From Phyllobacterium zundukense (GTDB lineage Bacteria > Pseudomonadota > Alphaproteobacteria > Rhizobiales > Rhizobiaceae), in assembly GCF_002764115.1 (NCBI RefSeq), contig NZ_CP017941.1, positions 496,001 to 560,000 of the forward strand: 64,000 nucleotides of DNA. Direction: 5' to 3'. Positions 23,276-31,712 of this stretch are shown here, one piece after another. Numbering within the stretch: position 1 is the first letter of the stretch; each line of letters begins with the position of its first letter. Below the pieces are notes generated by a model that saw only the letters and a list, made by a program, of their open reading frames with translations, made no database searches and was not told the origin of the DNA. A program made the translations under genes and the position numbers.

Positions 23276-23312
23276 TGATTTAGTTAATTTAGCTGATTTA
23301 GCTAAATTCAGC
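23276..23312. promoter_or_regulatory. Operator-like repeats before antitoxin 1
   Basis: Three overlapping versions of TTTAGCTAAA follow each other (GATTTAGTTAATTTAGCTG, then ATTTAGCTAAATTCAGC), ending 24 bases before the antitoxin start. Phd/YefM antitoxins bind such short palindromes cooperatively. Confidence 0.5.
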
Positions 23313-23405
23313 AAGTACTCCGCGTGAATGGAGGATGTCCCTGATGGTATCGAACGAAGTGAGGGGTTGCGGGGAGGCTCGATGCCCGCGTCAACCCACA
23401 AAGGA

Positions 23406-23831
23406 TCAGCGCGTGCGGTCAACACGCCCCTTCTTACTGCGTATGGTAATAAGAGTGGCGGCTTGCACCTTCTTCAGAAAGGGTCGGCTGAACCGGCCTT
23501 GTGGTGGGCTGTTGATGGGAAAATCCCATGACTGCTCAAGGATATCGTAGTTGTATTCCGAAACAGTAATCCAGCCCCGCTTTGAATCGGTCAGCCCGGC
23601 TCGTTTCAATTCGAGTTGGGGGATTTCGATTGCCGTCTGGTCGGCTGTCGGCGGTGTCCCGGAAATAGCAAGCATGACGAGGTGGGTAAGATTTTGCGCA
23701 TCGTTCCTAAAGGCCAAGGCAACACAGGCGGGACGATCCTTTTCCCCTTCGTCACGCCCAAGGTCGCGTTGCCATTTCCACAAATAGGCATACAGGACAA
23801 TGTGGCCTTCCTTATATTGGTCAATCGTCAT
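23406..23831 (-). CDS. PemK/MazF-like putative toxin, copy 2
   Basis: The protein is 141 residues from MTIDQYKEGHIVLYAYLWKW. It shares the overall plan of copy 1: GHIVLYAYLW, then KDRPACVALAF, HLVMLAISGTPPTADQTAIEIP, and WITVSEYNYDILEQSWDFPI, ending in a basic tail. The RPACV stretch matches the RP-V strand typical of PemK/MazF. The ATG overlaps the antitoxin end by about 11 bases, the same design as copy 1. The two toxins have diverged strongly, so cross-neutralisation is unlikely. Confidence 0.6.
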   Translation of the reverse strand: MTIDQYKEGHIVLYAYLWKWQRDLGRDEGEKDRPACVALAFRNDAQNLTHLVMLAISGTPPTADQTAIEIPQLELKRAGLTDSKRGWITVSEYNYDILEQSWDFPINSPPQGRFSRPFLKKVQAATLITIRSKKGRVDRTR

Positions 23832-24081
23832 AGTCAGAAGAACCGTCGTTAATACGCTGCTCAAGTTCTGTCGCGAGCATGTCAGCAAGTTCCGGCGGTG
23901 TTTCTCCAACGCCATAAACGCGGCGGGGTCGGCCGCGTCCCTGCATTTTTTCGTAATCCTCGATACTCATCAGAACGAAGCGCGGCTTTCGATGGTGCGT
24001 GATCGTGACCGGTTCCTTGCTGGCAACGTGGGTCACAGTGCCGATTTGCTGCGTGAGTTCGACGGTGCTAAATGTCCGCAT
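23821..24081 (-). CDS. Phd/YefM-type antitoxin, copy 2
   Basis: The protein is 86 residues from MRTFSTVELTQQIGTVTHVA, then EPVTITHHRKPRFVLMSIEDYEKMQ, the canonical Phd/YefM core. It ends in an acidic tail (GSSDYDD). I place the start at 24081, where AACCC... and a purine-rich site precede the ATG and the family domain begins. A frame open to 24153 crosses the promoter palindrome. It is paralogous to copy 1 and belongs with the toxin at 23406-23831. Confidence 0.82.
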   Translation of the reverse strand: MRTFSTVELTQQIGTVTHVASKEPVTITHHRKPRFVLMSIEDYEKMQGRGRPRRVYGVGETPPELADMLATELEQRINDGSSDYDD

Positions 24082-24107
24082 GGCGGAACCCTTCTGCTGA
24101 TAATTCA

Positions 24108-24123
24108 GAATATATATATATTC
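24108..24123. promoter_or_regulatory. Promoter/operator palindrome before antitoxin 2
   Basis: GAATATATATATATTC is a perfect 16-bp palindrome 27 bases upstream of the antitoxin ATG and would overlap a -10 element. It differs completely from the operator of copy 1, which fits two independently regulated modules. Confidence 0.5.
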
Positions 24124-24131
24124 CATATATT

Positions 24132-24926
24132 TCAAATAAGCAAGGTTGGCCATGGTCTTGCGCGCTGCAACTCGATCGCGTCAACGATCATGCGAAAAGC
24201 CCGATCGATCGGCACTTCCTGATTATCTCCGCTGAACAGTGCCGCGAACAAATCGCCGTCAACCGGCATTTTAAAAGCCGTGCAAATCGCGACAATATAA
24301 GTGTCGAGCATTTCGCCACTGATCAACGGGCCACCGTCTTCAGCCTGTTCATAGAATGCTGGATCGAAGTGGATGTAAGTCATTGCAGCCATTGCCCATA
24401 GAATCACCTCCAGTTCCTCCAGATCGTTGCTGATCCAATCGGTCCTTTCGATGAGAAGGTAATATTTGCCGCGCGCATCGTCGGGATTGTCTTCGATGTA
24501 GGTATCTCCTGCATAGACATAGCCGGTCTTGGCGACGCTATCGGGATCAACGCCAAGACGCGCAGGAAGGTCCAATTCCGGGTGTGCGGGCCGCGCGAAA
24601 TTCTTTCAACGTGAGCATCTGGCCAGTCTCGCAGTCTGAATTGGGGTCGCGGTCGCCATCAATCATGGGAACATCCAGAAACCATTCCGGGAGGTCGAAG
24701 GCGGCGAGGGCGGATGCAAGCGCGTCCTGCACGTCATTCCATTCGACCTATTCGGGGCCTTGGCATAGGCACGGATGAGCTTGCGGCATGCATGGGCGGC
24801 TTTGTCGGGATGAGGTGCACCATCGATCCCAAGGTGCACATTTGCCGCCTCGAGACTCAATTGATCTATGATCTCGCGGATTTCCTGAATTTCTTCAGGC
24901 GGGAAAAGCCTATGAGTGTTGTTCAT
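24132..24926 (-). pseudogene. Hypothetical plasmid protein, two frameshifts
   Basis: The product begins at 24926 with MNNTHRLFPPEEIQEIREI and LGIDGAPHPDKAAHACRKL. It changes frame near 24745 (EWNDVQDALASALAAFDLPE, MIDGDRDPNSDCETGQM) and again near 24575 (LDLPARLGVDPDSVAKTGYV, YYLLIERTDWISNDLEELEV) to the stop at 24132. Together about 264 residues. I do not recognise the family. The middle contains an acidic, Trp-rich segment. As the pieces join smoothly, the shifts are recent or sequencing errors. Confidence 0.6.
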
Positions 24927-25164
24927 GGTTGTCGTCCTTGTTTTTAGCTGTGGGTGTAACCGTCCGGCTCGTTGGCAAGCCACATGCCGCACCATGGAAC
25001 GGCAATGACAAACTCCATGCCGACGGTGCCGTGGACGGTCTTGCGGAAAGACCGATAGGTCATTGCCTAATTGTGCCTGATCCAGATTTTGACAAGGCTT
25101 TGGCGCTGTTCGCGGGTTGTGCGGATCATCGGGTTTTTCCTTTCATCAAAAGAGGGAAGGCGCA

Positions 25165-25500
25165 TCAAGGCTTGGTTAAATGGCGGGTGATATCGTGGCT
25201 GATGCGCCGCGCTTCGATGGTCCGGAATGTCTCTTCAATGGTGTTGCCGTCCCAATTGGCCTGATCAGAACTGATAGCGTCCTGTATGATCTGCGCGGCA
25301 GCGCGGGCATGGCTGAGATTGCGCGTGTGGCAGATGATGACGCCCTTGACGTTGGAAACGGTGTAGTCGGGCGCGTCGAGCGGCAGACGCGGATGAATGT
25401 AGAGGTCGCCAACTTTTTCGGCGTTCTCGAACGTGTAGCTTTCTCCGGTGCGCGCGTCGGTTGTCGTGAAGGTGGCCTTTTCGGGATTGAACATGCACAT
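25165..25500 (-). CDS. Conserved plasmid protein of unknown function
   Basis: The 111-residue product starts MCMFNPEKATFTTTDARTGE and includes KVGDLYIHPRLPLDAPDYTV and VIICHTRNLSHARAAAQIIQ. It has no membrane segments and no known catalytic motif. I chose the ATG at 25500 over 25542 because a GAAAGGATC site precedes it. The gene follows ardC by 38 bases and is likely cotranscribed with it, so a supporting role in plasmid establishment is possible. Confidence 0.6.
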   Translation of the reverse strand: MCMFNPEKATFTTTDARTGESYTFENAEKVGDLYIHPRLPLDAPDYTVSNVKGVIICHTRNLSHARAAAQIIQDAISSDQANWDGNTIEETFRTIEARRISHDITRHLTKP

Positions 25501-25538
25501 GGCGTGATCCTTTCTCGGGGCAAGGGATGAAGCCGCTT

Positions 25539-26498
25539 TCAAGCGGCCTCAGTCAGGTCCTCGGCGTCCTCGGATTGCGGTTCGGCATTGGCTTCAAAGG
25601 CGAGCAGATAATCGGCGGATTGGCTGGCAAGCCGGGCGGCCTGAAAGATTGCGCGCTTGTCATCCTGCAAAACGGCGAGCCATGATTTGAGATAGGACGC
25701 ATGGCGTACCGTGGGTTCAATTCCCATGGCCGCGGCAACGAAGCTTGCGCCTAGTTCGGCGCAAAGCTCTTCGCGCGCGCGCTCGCTGTTATCGGAGTGG
25801 TAGCGGCTCAAGTCGCGGTCAAGGCGGCTGGTTGCACCAGCCCAATGAATGGCCTCATGAAAAAACGTCCGCTCGAAATCGAGCCGGTCGGGAAACTGCG
25901 ACGGGTGCGGCATGGAGATGAAATCGCCTTGCGGGGTATAATAGGCGGTATCTCCGCCTATGCGTAGATCGATCTTGGCGGCAGCGATTATGACGGCGCT
26001 GCGCTCCGGCACGGTTGCCAGTTCCGGCGTGACGGTGACAAAGGCTTCTTCCGGTAACTCGTCGCATTGATCGACGTTGAAAACGGTAAAGCCTTTGAGG
26101 AAGAAAACCGGCTTCGCATCGCGATTTTCCTTTTTTGCGGCTTGCCGTTCCTCTTTCGGAATGAACTTGTCCGCGTAAACCACAAGGGTTCCGCGCTCGC
26201 CCTTGCTGACACATCCGCCAAGCTGTTTGGCCTGATTGAAGGTCAGCCAGCGGTTGCTTTTGTAAGCGCCTTCATCCTTGGCGATCCACAGCAACAGGGT
26301 GTTGATGCCGGAATAGAGCCGCTGGCTCTTGGCGTTGCGCGGCATGGAAAAGGATGCAAGCGGTTGCGCTTCTGGTGTCTCGGCAAAGCTTTTCCATGGC
26401 CGCGCCCACGGAAAGACGCCCTTTTTCAGTTCCGCAATGAGTTTGTCGGTGATTTCCTGATAAAGATCGCGGCGTGGTGTCTTGGCTGTTGCGGTCAT
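25539..26498 (-). CDS. ArdC-type antirestriction / ssDNA-binding metalloprotein
   Basis: ArdC proteins enter recipients during conjugation and protect incoming single-stranded DNA from restriction. This copy has 319 residues. The N-terminal ssDNA-binding domain is seen as RRDLYQEITDKLIAELKKG, PWARPW, and SGINTLLLW, with RWLTFNQAKQLGGCVSKGER and a FFLKGFTVFNVDQC strand. The C-terminal metallopeptidase-like domain has FFHEAIHWAGATSRL with the HExxH zinc site, and EELCAELGASF as the third-ligand helix. The start at 26498 (MTATAKTPR) follows GGAGAAAAG. It fits the other transfer-related genes of this replicon. Confidence 0.92.
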   Translation of the reverse strand: MTATAKTPRRDLYQEITDKLIAELKKGVFPWARPWKSFAETPEAQPLASFSMPRNAKSQRLYSGINTLLLWIAKDEGAYKSNRWLTFNQAKQLGGCVSKGERGTLVVYADKFIPKEERQAAKKENRDAKPVFFLKGFTVFNVDQCDELPEEAFVTVTPELATVPERSAVIIAAAKIDLRIGGDTAYYTPQGDFISMPHPSQFPDRLDFERTFFHEAIHWAGATSRLDRDLSRYHSDNSERAREELCAELGASFVAAAMGIEPTVRHASYLKSWLAVLQDDKRAIFQAARLASQSADYLLAFEANAEPQSEDAEDLTEAA

Positions 26499-26838
26499 CG
26501 GCTTTTCTCCCAAAAAGAAATGGACAGGCAGGGTTCAGGCCCTTTCCTGAACCCTTGCCCGTCGGCGAGACCGGGGTGAATTTTGCAACTTGACGAAAGG
26601 GGAGGGGGATCACCCGCCCGAAGGGACGGCGCAAAATCCGCGCATGCGGATCCGCGCCGGTTCTGCACGACGCGGCTCGTCGCCGGGCAAAGCCCGCGAC
26701 GGCAAGGAGGAAGAACGGGGACACCCCGAAGGATGGTTGCAAAAGAGGGGAGGCCCCCTGATGCACGAGGATGATCCAGCGGCCGGAACGGCCAGGCCGA
26801 AGCATCAGCGCTTCATGAAGGAATGTCGCGCTTGCGCG
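26499..26838. other. Gap upstream of ardC
   Basis: About 340 bases, very G+C-rich, with no frame that looks like a protein on either strand. It must contain the ardC promoter. I cannot point to clear hexamers or a terminator. Confidence 0.25.
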
Positions 26839-27129
26839 TCAGTTCGGGAGAACGGGTTTGATGTCGCCGGCGAGGATCATTTCGGCAAATTCGTCGAAGT
26901 CCTCGATGTTCATCAGGAAGACGTTGTGTCCGGACAGTTTCAAGGTGTCGGAAAGGCGCATGAGCACAGGGCCATCGGCCGCAGCGACAAGCGCCTTGCC
27001 AGCGGGCGGGTTATGCTGATCCATGGAAGGAGCAAAGGCGATGGACTTGCCGTCAACGAGCGACATATGGAAGTAGCCAAAATCGTCTTGCTTGAGATAA
27101 TCGCGCAAATCGTCGGAATGCTGTGCCAT
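26839..27129 (-). CDS. Conserved hypothetical protein, 96 residues
   Basis: The small acidic protein begins MAQHSDDLRDYLKQDDFGYF and contains DGKSIAFAPSMDQHNPPAGK and SGHNVFLMNIEDFDEFAEMI. No known domain is apparent. The acidic, DNA-mimic-like composition invites comparison with antirestriction proteins, but this is only a guess. It stands 340 bases upstream of ardC in the same direction. Confidence 0.55.
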   Translation of the reverse strand: MAQHSDDLRDYLKQDDFGYFHMSLVDGKSIAFAPSMDQHNPPAGKALVAAADGPVLMRLSDTLKLSGHNVFLMNIEDFDEFAEMILAGDIKPVLPN

Positions 27130-27750
27130 GGACGAGTTTTAAAATGATTTGGTCTGTTCCGGCAAGCGTTCACGGTAACCTCTTGTTTACCATAAATTCT
27201 TAAGCGTTGTTCCGGAGCACGATTGGTAATGTGTAGGCCTGTCCGAACGGGCAAGCGGATCACCATCGGGCGCGCAAAAGGCGCTTAAGCGTGTAGGTGT
27301 GCGGCTGGCGGACGGGAGCGAGAAGCGGTTTATCGTGCCCATTGAGGCAGTCACAAACGATCCATCCCCCACTTTTGATGACACCAAGGGCCGCTTGATC
27401 ATCCGTGCCGGTTGAGGAATTGTCATATCATCGGCGCAATGCCAATGCATCGGAATCGTCAATCTCGGCGATCGTGTACGTCGGATGCTGGCGAAGGACG
27501 ATCTTCATAGGGTTGAATTGATGAGTTTCAATGCAGCTCAAGTTTGGCCTATTGTGCCACAGATGACTCATGAATCAAATTAGAGTATTATTTCTGGAGC
27601 GGCAATTTGGCCGCCGACGGCCGCAAATGCGCCAGTTGGGCCGATCCTGTTAGTCTTTCTTTTCCGTTGGATACGAGTAAATATCCAGCGACTAATGTAG
27701 GTGGGCGGACACAAGCAGCCGATGGTTGTTGTGAATTAAGGGAATATTTA
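27130..27750. other. Gap with one short doubtful frame
   Basis: On the + strand a frame near 27240-27415 reads KRVGVRLADGSEKRFIVPIE and ends IIRAG, which looks protein-like but has no usable start codon. It is probably the end of a broken gene. The remainder (27420-27750) holds no recognisable feature except the promoter region of the XRE gene. Confidence 0.3.
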
Positions 27751-28089
27751 ATGCCGATATACAAGGGCGGGTTGGAGAAAAGTGTGGAGTCGGCGATTTT
27801 TCCAACGCGCATGGCTGCCGCCTTGAACGCAATCCGCAAACGCGATCGTATCAAGTTGAAGGACCTGGCCGAGCGTGTCGGCATCTCGAACACACACATG
27901 ACGAAAATAATGCGGGGCCAAGCCAATATTTCCCTGAGCTTGCTGTATTGTTTTTGCAAGGAATTGAACGTTCCAGTCACGGCCTTGATTGGAAAATGGG
28001 CCGACGGCTCAATCGGAATCCCGGAGACCTCAAAGGTTGGTGATCCGGGCGAAACCAGTGGTGACGATTATGAAGCTGTCTTGTACTGA
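27751..28089 (+). CDS. XRE-family transcriptional regulator
   Basis: The protein is 112 residues from MPIYKGGLEKSVESAIFP. The helix-turn-helix is RMAAALNAIRKRDRIKLKDL, then ERVGISNTHMTKIMRGQANI. SLSLLYCFCKELNVPVTALI closes the domain, and an acidic tail ends the protein. I start at 27751 since GGGAATATTTA and the family start are here; the longer frame from 27607 lacks coding character. The target is unknown. Confidence 0.8.
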   Translation: MPIYKGGLEKSVESAIFPTRMAAALNAIRKRDRIKLKDLAERVGISNTHMTKIMRGQANISLSLLYCFCKELNVPVTALIGKWADGSIGIPETSKVGDPGETSGDDYEAVLY

Positions 28090-28304
28090 GCAAATCGTTT
28101 TCATGTTAACCGCACGAATCTGCACGATTGAGCCTTGCCGGGCGATGCAGCGGTGCCTTTCACCTTCCAGTCTTTTCCTGGTGAGGCCATTGCCGGCAGC
28201 CGCCATCTGCAACGCATACGCTACCAGGGTGGATCACAGAACTGTGCCGCTGCTTGTAGGCCTTGTCGGGGCGGAATGCCAACTCGGCCGCGAGCTGGTG
28301 CAGC
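28090..28304. other. Short gap without recognised gene
   Basis: Several short frames are open on both strands, but none resembles a protein family or has a ribosome site. Nothing else stands out. Confidence 0.2.
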
Positions 28305-28529
28305 CTATGCCGGATTGATGTTGTCCTTTTGTAACCGCTGGAAAATCTCGAACCAGAAGCGATAATCGGTGGTTCGCCCATCGCACCGCGCACCGAGCGC
28401 GCACCAAGCTGCTGCAACACTCGCATTTTTCCCATATAATGATTTAGCGGCTTCTATCGCCGCATCGGTATCCCTTCCGCTCCAAACCGTTTTTTCGTCG
28501 TCGGTTGATGAACAAGCGAATTCAAACAT
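28305..28529 (-). CDS. Small hypothetical protein, 74 residues
   Basis: The frame begins MFEFACSSTDDEKTVWSGRD and continues DAAIEAAKSLYGKNASVAAA, WCALGARCDG, ending in a helical segment (FWFEIFQRLQKDNINPA). GGGAG lies seven bases before the ATG. Composition is that of a real soluble protein, but I do not recognise it. Confidence 0.45.
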   Translation of the reverse strand: MFEFACSSTDDEKTVWSGRDTDAAIEAAKSLYGKNASVAAAWCALGARCDGRTTDYRFWFEIFQRLQKDNINPA

Positions 28530-28830
28530 GTCGTGCTCCCGCGTGAAGCCGGCAGGATGGTGTCGATTTGCCGGACGTTCTCCATCACGATTCGTGAGAC
28601 ACGACAGGCAGCCCTGTCTTTACGTGTCGTCCCTGGCAGTCGAGGTATCAACCGATCAAGCGTTGAGCTGGCCACATTTGCTGCTCAAACTGCAATATTC
28701 CAAATTTCGAGTGGTGACGCAAGGCGAACAGGACCAGGCGAGTGCTCGATAAAGCAGAAGCTTTCCAGAACGGAGCGTCGCAATTCAATGGAGCAAAAAT
28801 TATGACTTTTCACATCAAGAATGTTCGGAT

Positions 28831-28848
28831 ATTTTGTTGCAACAAAAT
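28831..28848. promoter_or_regulatory. GntR-type operator before the first response-regulator-like gene
   Basis: ATTTTGTTGCAACAAAAT is a perfect 18-bp palindrome, 60 bases upstream of the start at 28909. The same core occurs at 37485-37500 and 38274-38289 around the gntR gene, so this promoter probably belongs to that regulator's targets. Confidence 0.65.
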
Positions 28849-28908
28849 TGCATCCTCCTCGCTGTTCGCAATTTCCTCGACAGCTACTCCGGCACAGGAA
28901 AGAGAAAA

Positions 28909-29613
28909 ATGCTTCCTTTGATACTGATTTGTTCGCGCGACGCCGAGTTTTGCCTGATGTTACAACATATACTTAAGGCCGATGGTTTCGAAAGTCGCAT
29001 GGCCGAGACTGTGCAGGAAGCAGTGCAGCGGGTAGAATCGGGTGATGTCTCGGCGGTCATCGTCGATTGTCAGCCGGACTCAAGCCTTGCTCCTGCCATT
29101 TGCATCGAGGTTAAATCAAGCAAAACTGCAGGTGGTGTGCCCATTGTTGCATTTGTCACACCTGGTTGCGGGAACCGCTATCTAGAACTTCTCAAGGCCG
29201 GTGTCGACCAGGCTTTTGTACGCCCGATTGCGCCCGAGTTGTTCCTTGCCTATTTGCATTCGATCGTTTCCTCTCACCAAGGCGAAAAGCCCGCCGGGGA
29301 CGACGGGCACATTATCTCATTCGGAAAGATCAAAATACTAGCCGACAAATACCGCGTGCAACGGGGAGACGGCAAGGATATCCACCTCAGCCCGATTGAA
29401 TTCAGGCTGCTGTGCAAAATGTCGAGACTACCGGGACAGGTCTTTAGTAGAGAAGAGCTCATCCGCGCGGCTTGGCCCGATAACATTTTTGTCGAATTGC
29501 GAACCGTGGATGTTCATATTGGAAGGCTTCGCAGATTACTCGTCCGAGAACTCGGTATGGATCTTATTCGAACGGTGCGCTCTGCAGGTTACGCGATGGA
29601 AGTTGCGGCCTAG
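28909..29613 (+). CDS. OmpR-type response-regulator-like protein with atypical receiver (1)
   Basis: The 234-residue protein has a receiver-like N-terminal domain (about 1-120) and an OmpR/PhoB winged helix (about 140-230: LSPIEFRLLCKMSRLPGQVF, SREELIRAAWP, VDVHIGRLRRLL, IRTVRSAGYAM). In the receiver the acidic pair (SRDAE) and an Asp in VIVDCQPDS can be seen, but the conserved Lys is replaced: AFVRPIAPE instead of K-P-F. Normal phosphorylation switching is therefore doubtful. A paralogue with the same FVRP change is at 42372-43091, at the other end of the metabolic island. No histidine kinase gene adjoins. The ATG at 28909 follows GGAAAGAGAAAA. Confidence 0.82.
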   Translation: MLPLILICSRDAEFCLMLQHILKADGFESRMAETVQEAVQRVESGDVSAVIVDCQPDSSLAPAICIEVKSSKTAGGVPIVAFVTPGCGNRYLELLKAGVDQAFVRPIAPELFLAYLHSIVSSHQGEKPAGDDGHIISFGKIKILADKYRVQRGDGKDIHLSPIEFRLLCKMSRLPGQVFSREELIRAAWPDNIFVELRTVDVHIGRLRRLLVRELGMDLIRTVRSAGYAMEVAA

Positions 29614-29852
29614 ATTGAATGCGTCCAAGCTTCAAGCGCAGTATTTCAGCGAACGTTGGTGTAAACAAGCGAAATAGGAACAACACCTTTCGTATACGTC
29701 ATGAGATATTATTATAATTTCACAGAGCCTTTATAGAAATTTGTTTGAAACCGGCCGAATATTGCCGCGGGACTTTCCTTGCACTTTATGGCTTTGGAAT
29801 AACTCGCTCAAATAGAAGTACTCCGGCTCGTTTGCCGCATTAAGGAACCAAC

Positions 29853-31103
29853 ATGGCTCAACCACAAAATGCCACGACACAAGCCGTTCAGCGTCATCGC
29901 AACACAAGCAAATTAATTGACTATGCTGATCCGTACTTTGCCACGGCGCACCTTGAGGGACTGATGGCACTTTACGCCCGTCCGCTCGATGGCCGGGCAG
30001 TGGAGTTAAGCACAGGCGCGGCGAAAGGTCGTCGCGTGGTCGATTTTGTCCGCTGTTCTTACCTTGGCCTTGACAACCATCCTGCAATCATCGAGGGCGC
30101 CCTAGAGACAGTCGCACAGTGCGGCGCGTTGCACTGGTCATGTGCGCGTACGCGTCTCAATTTCGATTTTCTGGGGCAACTTGAGGAAGCGCTATCCAAT
30201 CTCTTTTCTGCGCATGTCATTGCCTATTCATCTGTCCTTGCTGCAAACATGGGCGCATTACCCCTTCTGGCATCGGGTCATCTGACGGGTAATGTCAAGC
30301 CGATTATGGTATTCGATCGGTTCGCGCACGCGACGCTGGCTTTCCACAAGGGAACGGTTGCCGAAGAAGCGGAAGTGATTACCATCGAGCATAATGACCT
30401 GGAAGCACTGGAGGTCATATGCCGCGAGAATCCGTGCGTCGCCTATATATGCGACGGCGTCTATTCCATGGGAGGCGCGGCGCCTGTCGATCAGCTTCTT
30501 GCCCTGCAAGCGCGTTATGGTCTCTTCCTATATATCGATGACGCACATGGGATTTCGCTGTTTGGCGACAACGGAGAGGGTTTTGCTCGCTCCCATTTTG
30601 GCGGGGAACTCGGGGAACACACCATTATCGCTGCTTCTCTTGGCAAAGGGTTTGGTGCATCGGGAGGCATCTTGATGCTTGGCACTGCGCGCCAAGCCGA
30701 GCTCTTCCGGCGATTTTCGCTGCCTCACGCGTTTTCCGCTTCTCCGAATCTCGCGGCCATTGGTGCTGCGCTTGCGTCAGAATCTTTGCACAGGACATCC
30801 GAGCTAGCCATGTTGCAACAACGTTTGAGAGAAAATACCAAGCTATTCGATCGTTTGTTTCCAACGCCATTCACGCACGCCGACCTGCCCATCAGGACGA
30901 TAGAAATCGGCGACGAGCTCGCAACGATTGGCGCGGCGAAAGCAATCTTGGACCAGGGTTTTTATACCTCGGCGATCTTCTTTCCAACGGTCGCGAAAGG
31001 ACGTGCCGGGTTGCGAATCTGTCCAACAGCCGGGCATAGCGAAGCGGAAATCACTGCGCTGTGCCAGTTTCTCGTCGAAACATTGCAAACGGCCCCGCAT
31101 TAG
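29853..31103 (+). CDS. Alpha-oxoamine synthase (PLP enzyme, KBL/SPT/CqsA-like)
   Basis: Enzymes of this family condense an amino acid with an acyl-CoA, releasing CO2, to give an alpha-aminoketone. The 416-residue protein shows CSYLGLDNHPAI, the PLP-binding Asp region FLYIDDAHGISLFG, and the Schiff-base Lys in AASLGKGFGASGG. A glycine-rich substrate loop SVLAANMGALPLL is also visible. It lacks close signs of BioF or Kbl, and its neighbourhood has no biotin or threonine genes. The quorum-sensing enzyme CqsA and serine palmitoyltransferase are other members, so a signal or lipid base is possible. It follows the response-regulator-like gene by 240 bases and is followed by an acetyltransferase gene. 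The substrate is unknown. Confidence 0.85.
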   Translation: MAQPQNATTQAVQRHRNTSKLIDYADPYFATAHLEGLMALYARPLDGRAVELSTGAAKGRRVVDFVRCSYLGLDNHPAIIEGALETVAQCGALHWSCARTRLNFDFLGQLEEALSNLFSAHVIAYSSVLAANMGALPLLASGHLTGNVKPIMVFDRFAHATLAFHKGTVAEEAEVITIEHNDLEALEVICRENPCVAYICDGVYSMGGAAPVDQLLALQARYGLFLYIDDAHGISLFGDNGEGFARSHFGGELGEHTIIAASLGKGFGASGGILMLGTARQAELFRRFSLPHAFSASPNLAAIGAALASESLHRTSELAMLQQRLRENTKLFDRLFPTPFTHADLPIRTIEIGDELATIGAAKAILDQGFYTSAIFFPTVAKGRAGLRICPTAGHSEAEITALCQFLVETLQTAPH

Positions 31104-31181
31104 CCACCCCACAACAGGCTATCGAGTTGTGTTTGATCCATCAGTGACGGCGGCTGCGAGGCTTTCCGCAAAGGAGGAAAC

Positions 31182-31712
31182 TTGCTGATTGAAACCGAAC
31201 GCCTTTATATGCGCCCCGTGCACGCCTCCGATGCCACTGCATTGTACCACCTGCACAGCGATCCGCTGGTCGTACGGCTGACGTCGAATGGAAGTGCGCT
31301 GTCGCGAACACAATCCGATGAACGGCTGGACCTCTATTTGCGCGAGTGGCGGGAGTATCATTTCGGCTTTTTTATCGTCTATGAAAAACAGTTGAGCGGC
31401 GACCTTGGTTTTGCCGGTCGCTGCGGGCTGCGCAATCTTGATGGCAATAGTGTCGAACTCGGATACTGCTTCAACACGCGGGCCTCGGGGAGGGGGCTGG
31501 CAACCGAGGCCGCCACCCAGATTACTCATTTTGCTTTTTCACACTGCAAGCTGGAAAAACTGGTTGGCTTGGTTCGACCTTCCAATGCGCAATCCTCACG
31601 GGTTCTGCAAAAGCTCGGTTTCGTTTACACGGCCCTGAGCATTCAGCGCGGCGTTGAGTACCGCCGCTACGAACTCCACCACAAGGGAAGGCCAGGTGAG
31701 ATATTTGCCTAA
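31182..31712 (+). CDS. GNAT-family N-acetyltransferase (RimJ/RimL type)
   Basis: The 176-residue protein opens LIETERLYMRPVHASDATAL, the usual RimJ/RimL start. The acetyl-CoA loop is FNTRASGRGLATEAATQIT. The C-terminal VRPSNAQSSRVLQKLGFVY is the conserved end of the fold. The start codon is TTG, preceded by AAAGGAGG six bases away, a strong site. It lies 78 bases behind the alpha-oxoamine synthase, so it may acetylate the aminoketone product or its derivative. Its stop overlaps the stop of the convergent M81 gene. Confidence 0.82.
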   Translation: MLIETERLYMRPVHASDATALYHLHSDPLVVRLTSNGSALSRTQSDERLDLYLREWREYHFGFFIVYEKQLSGDLGFAGRCGLRNLDGNSVELGYCFNTRASGRGLATEAATQITHFAFSHCKLEKLVGLVRPSNAQSSRVLQKLGFVYTALSIQRGVEYRRYELHHKGRPGEIFA

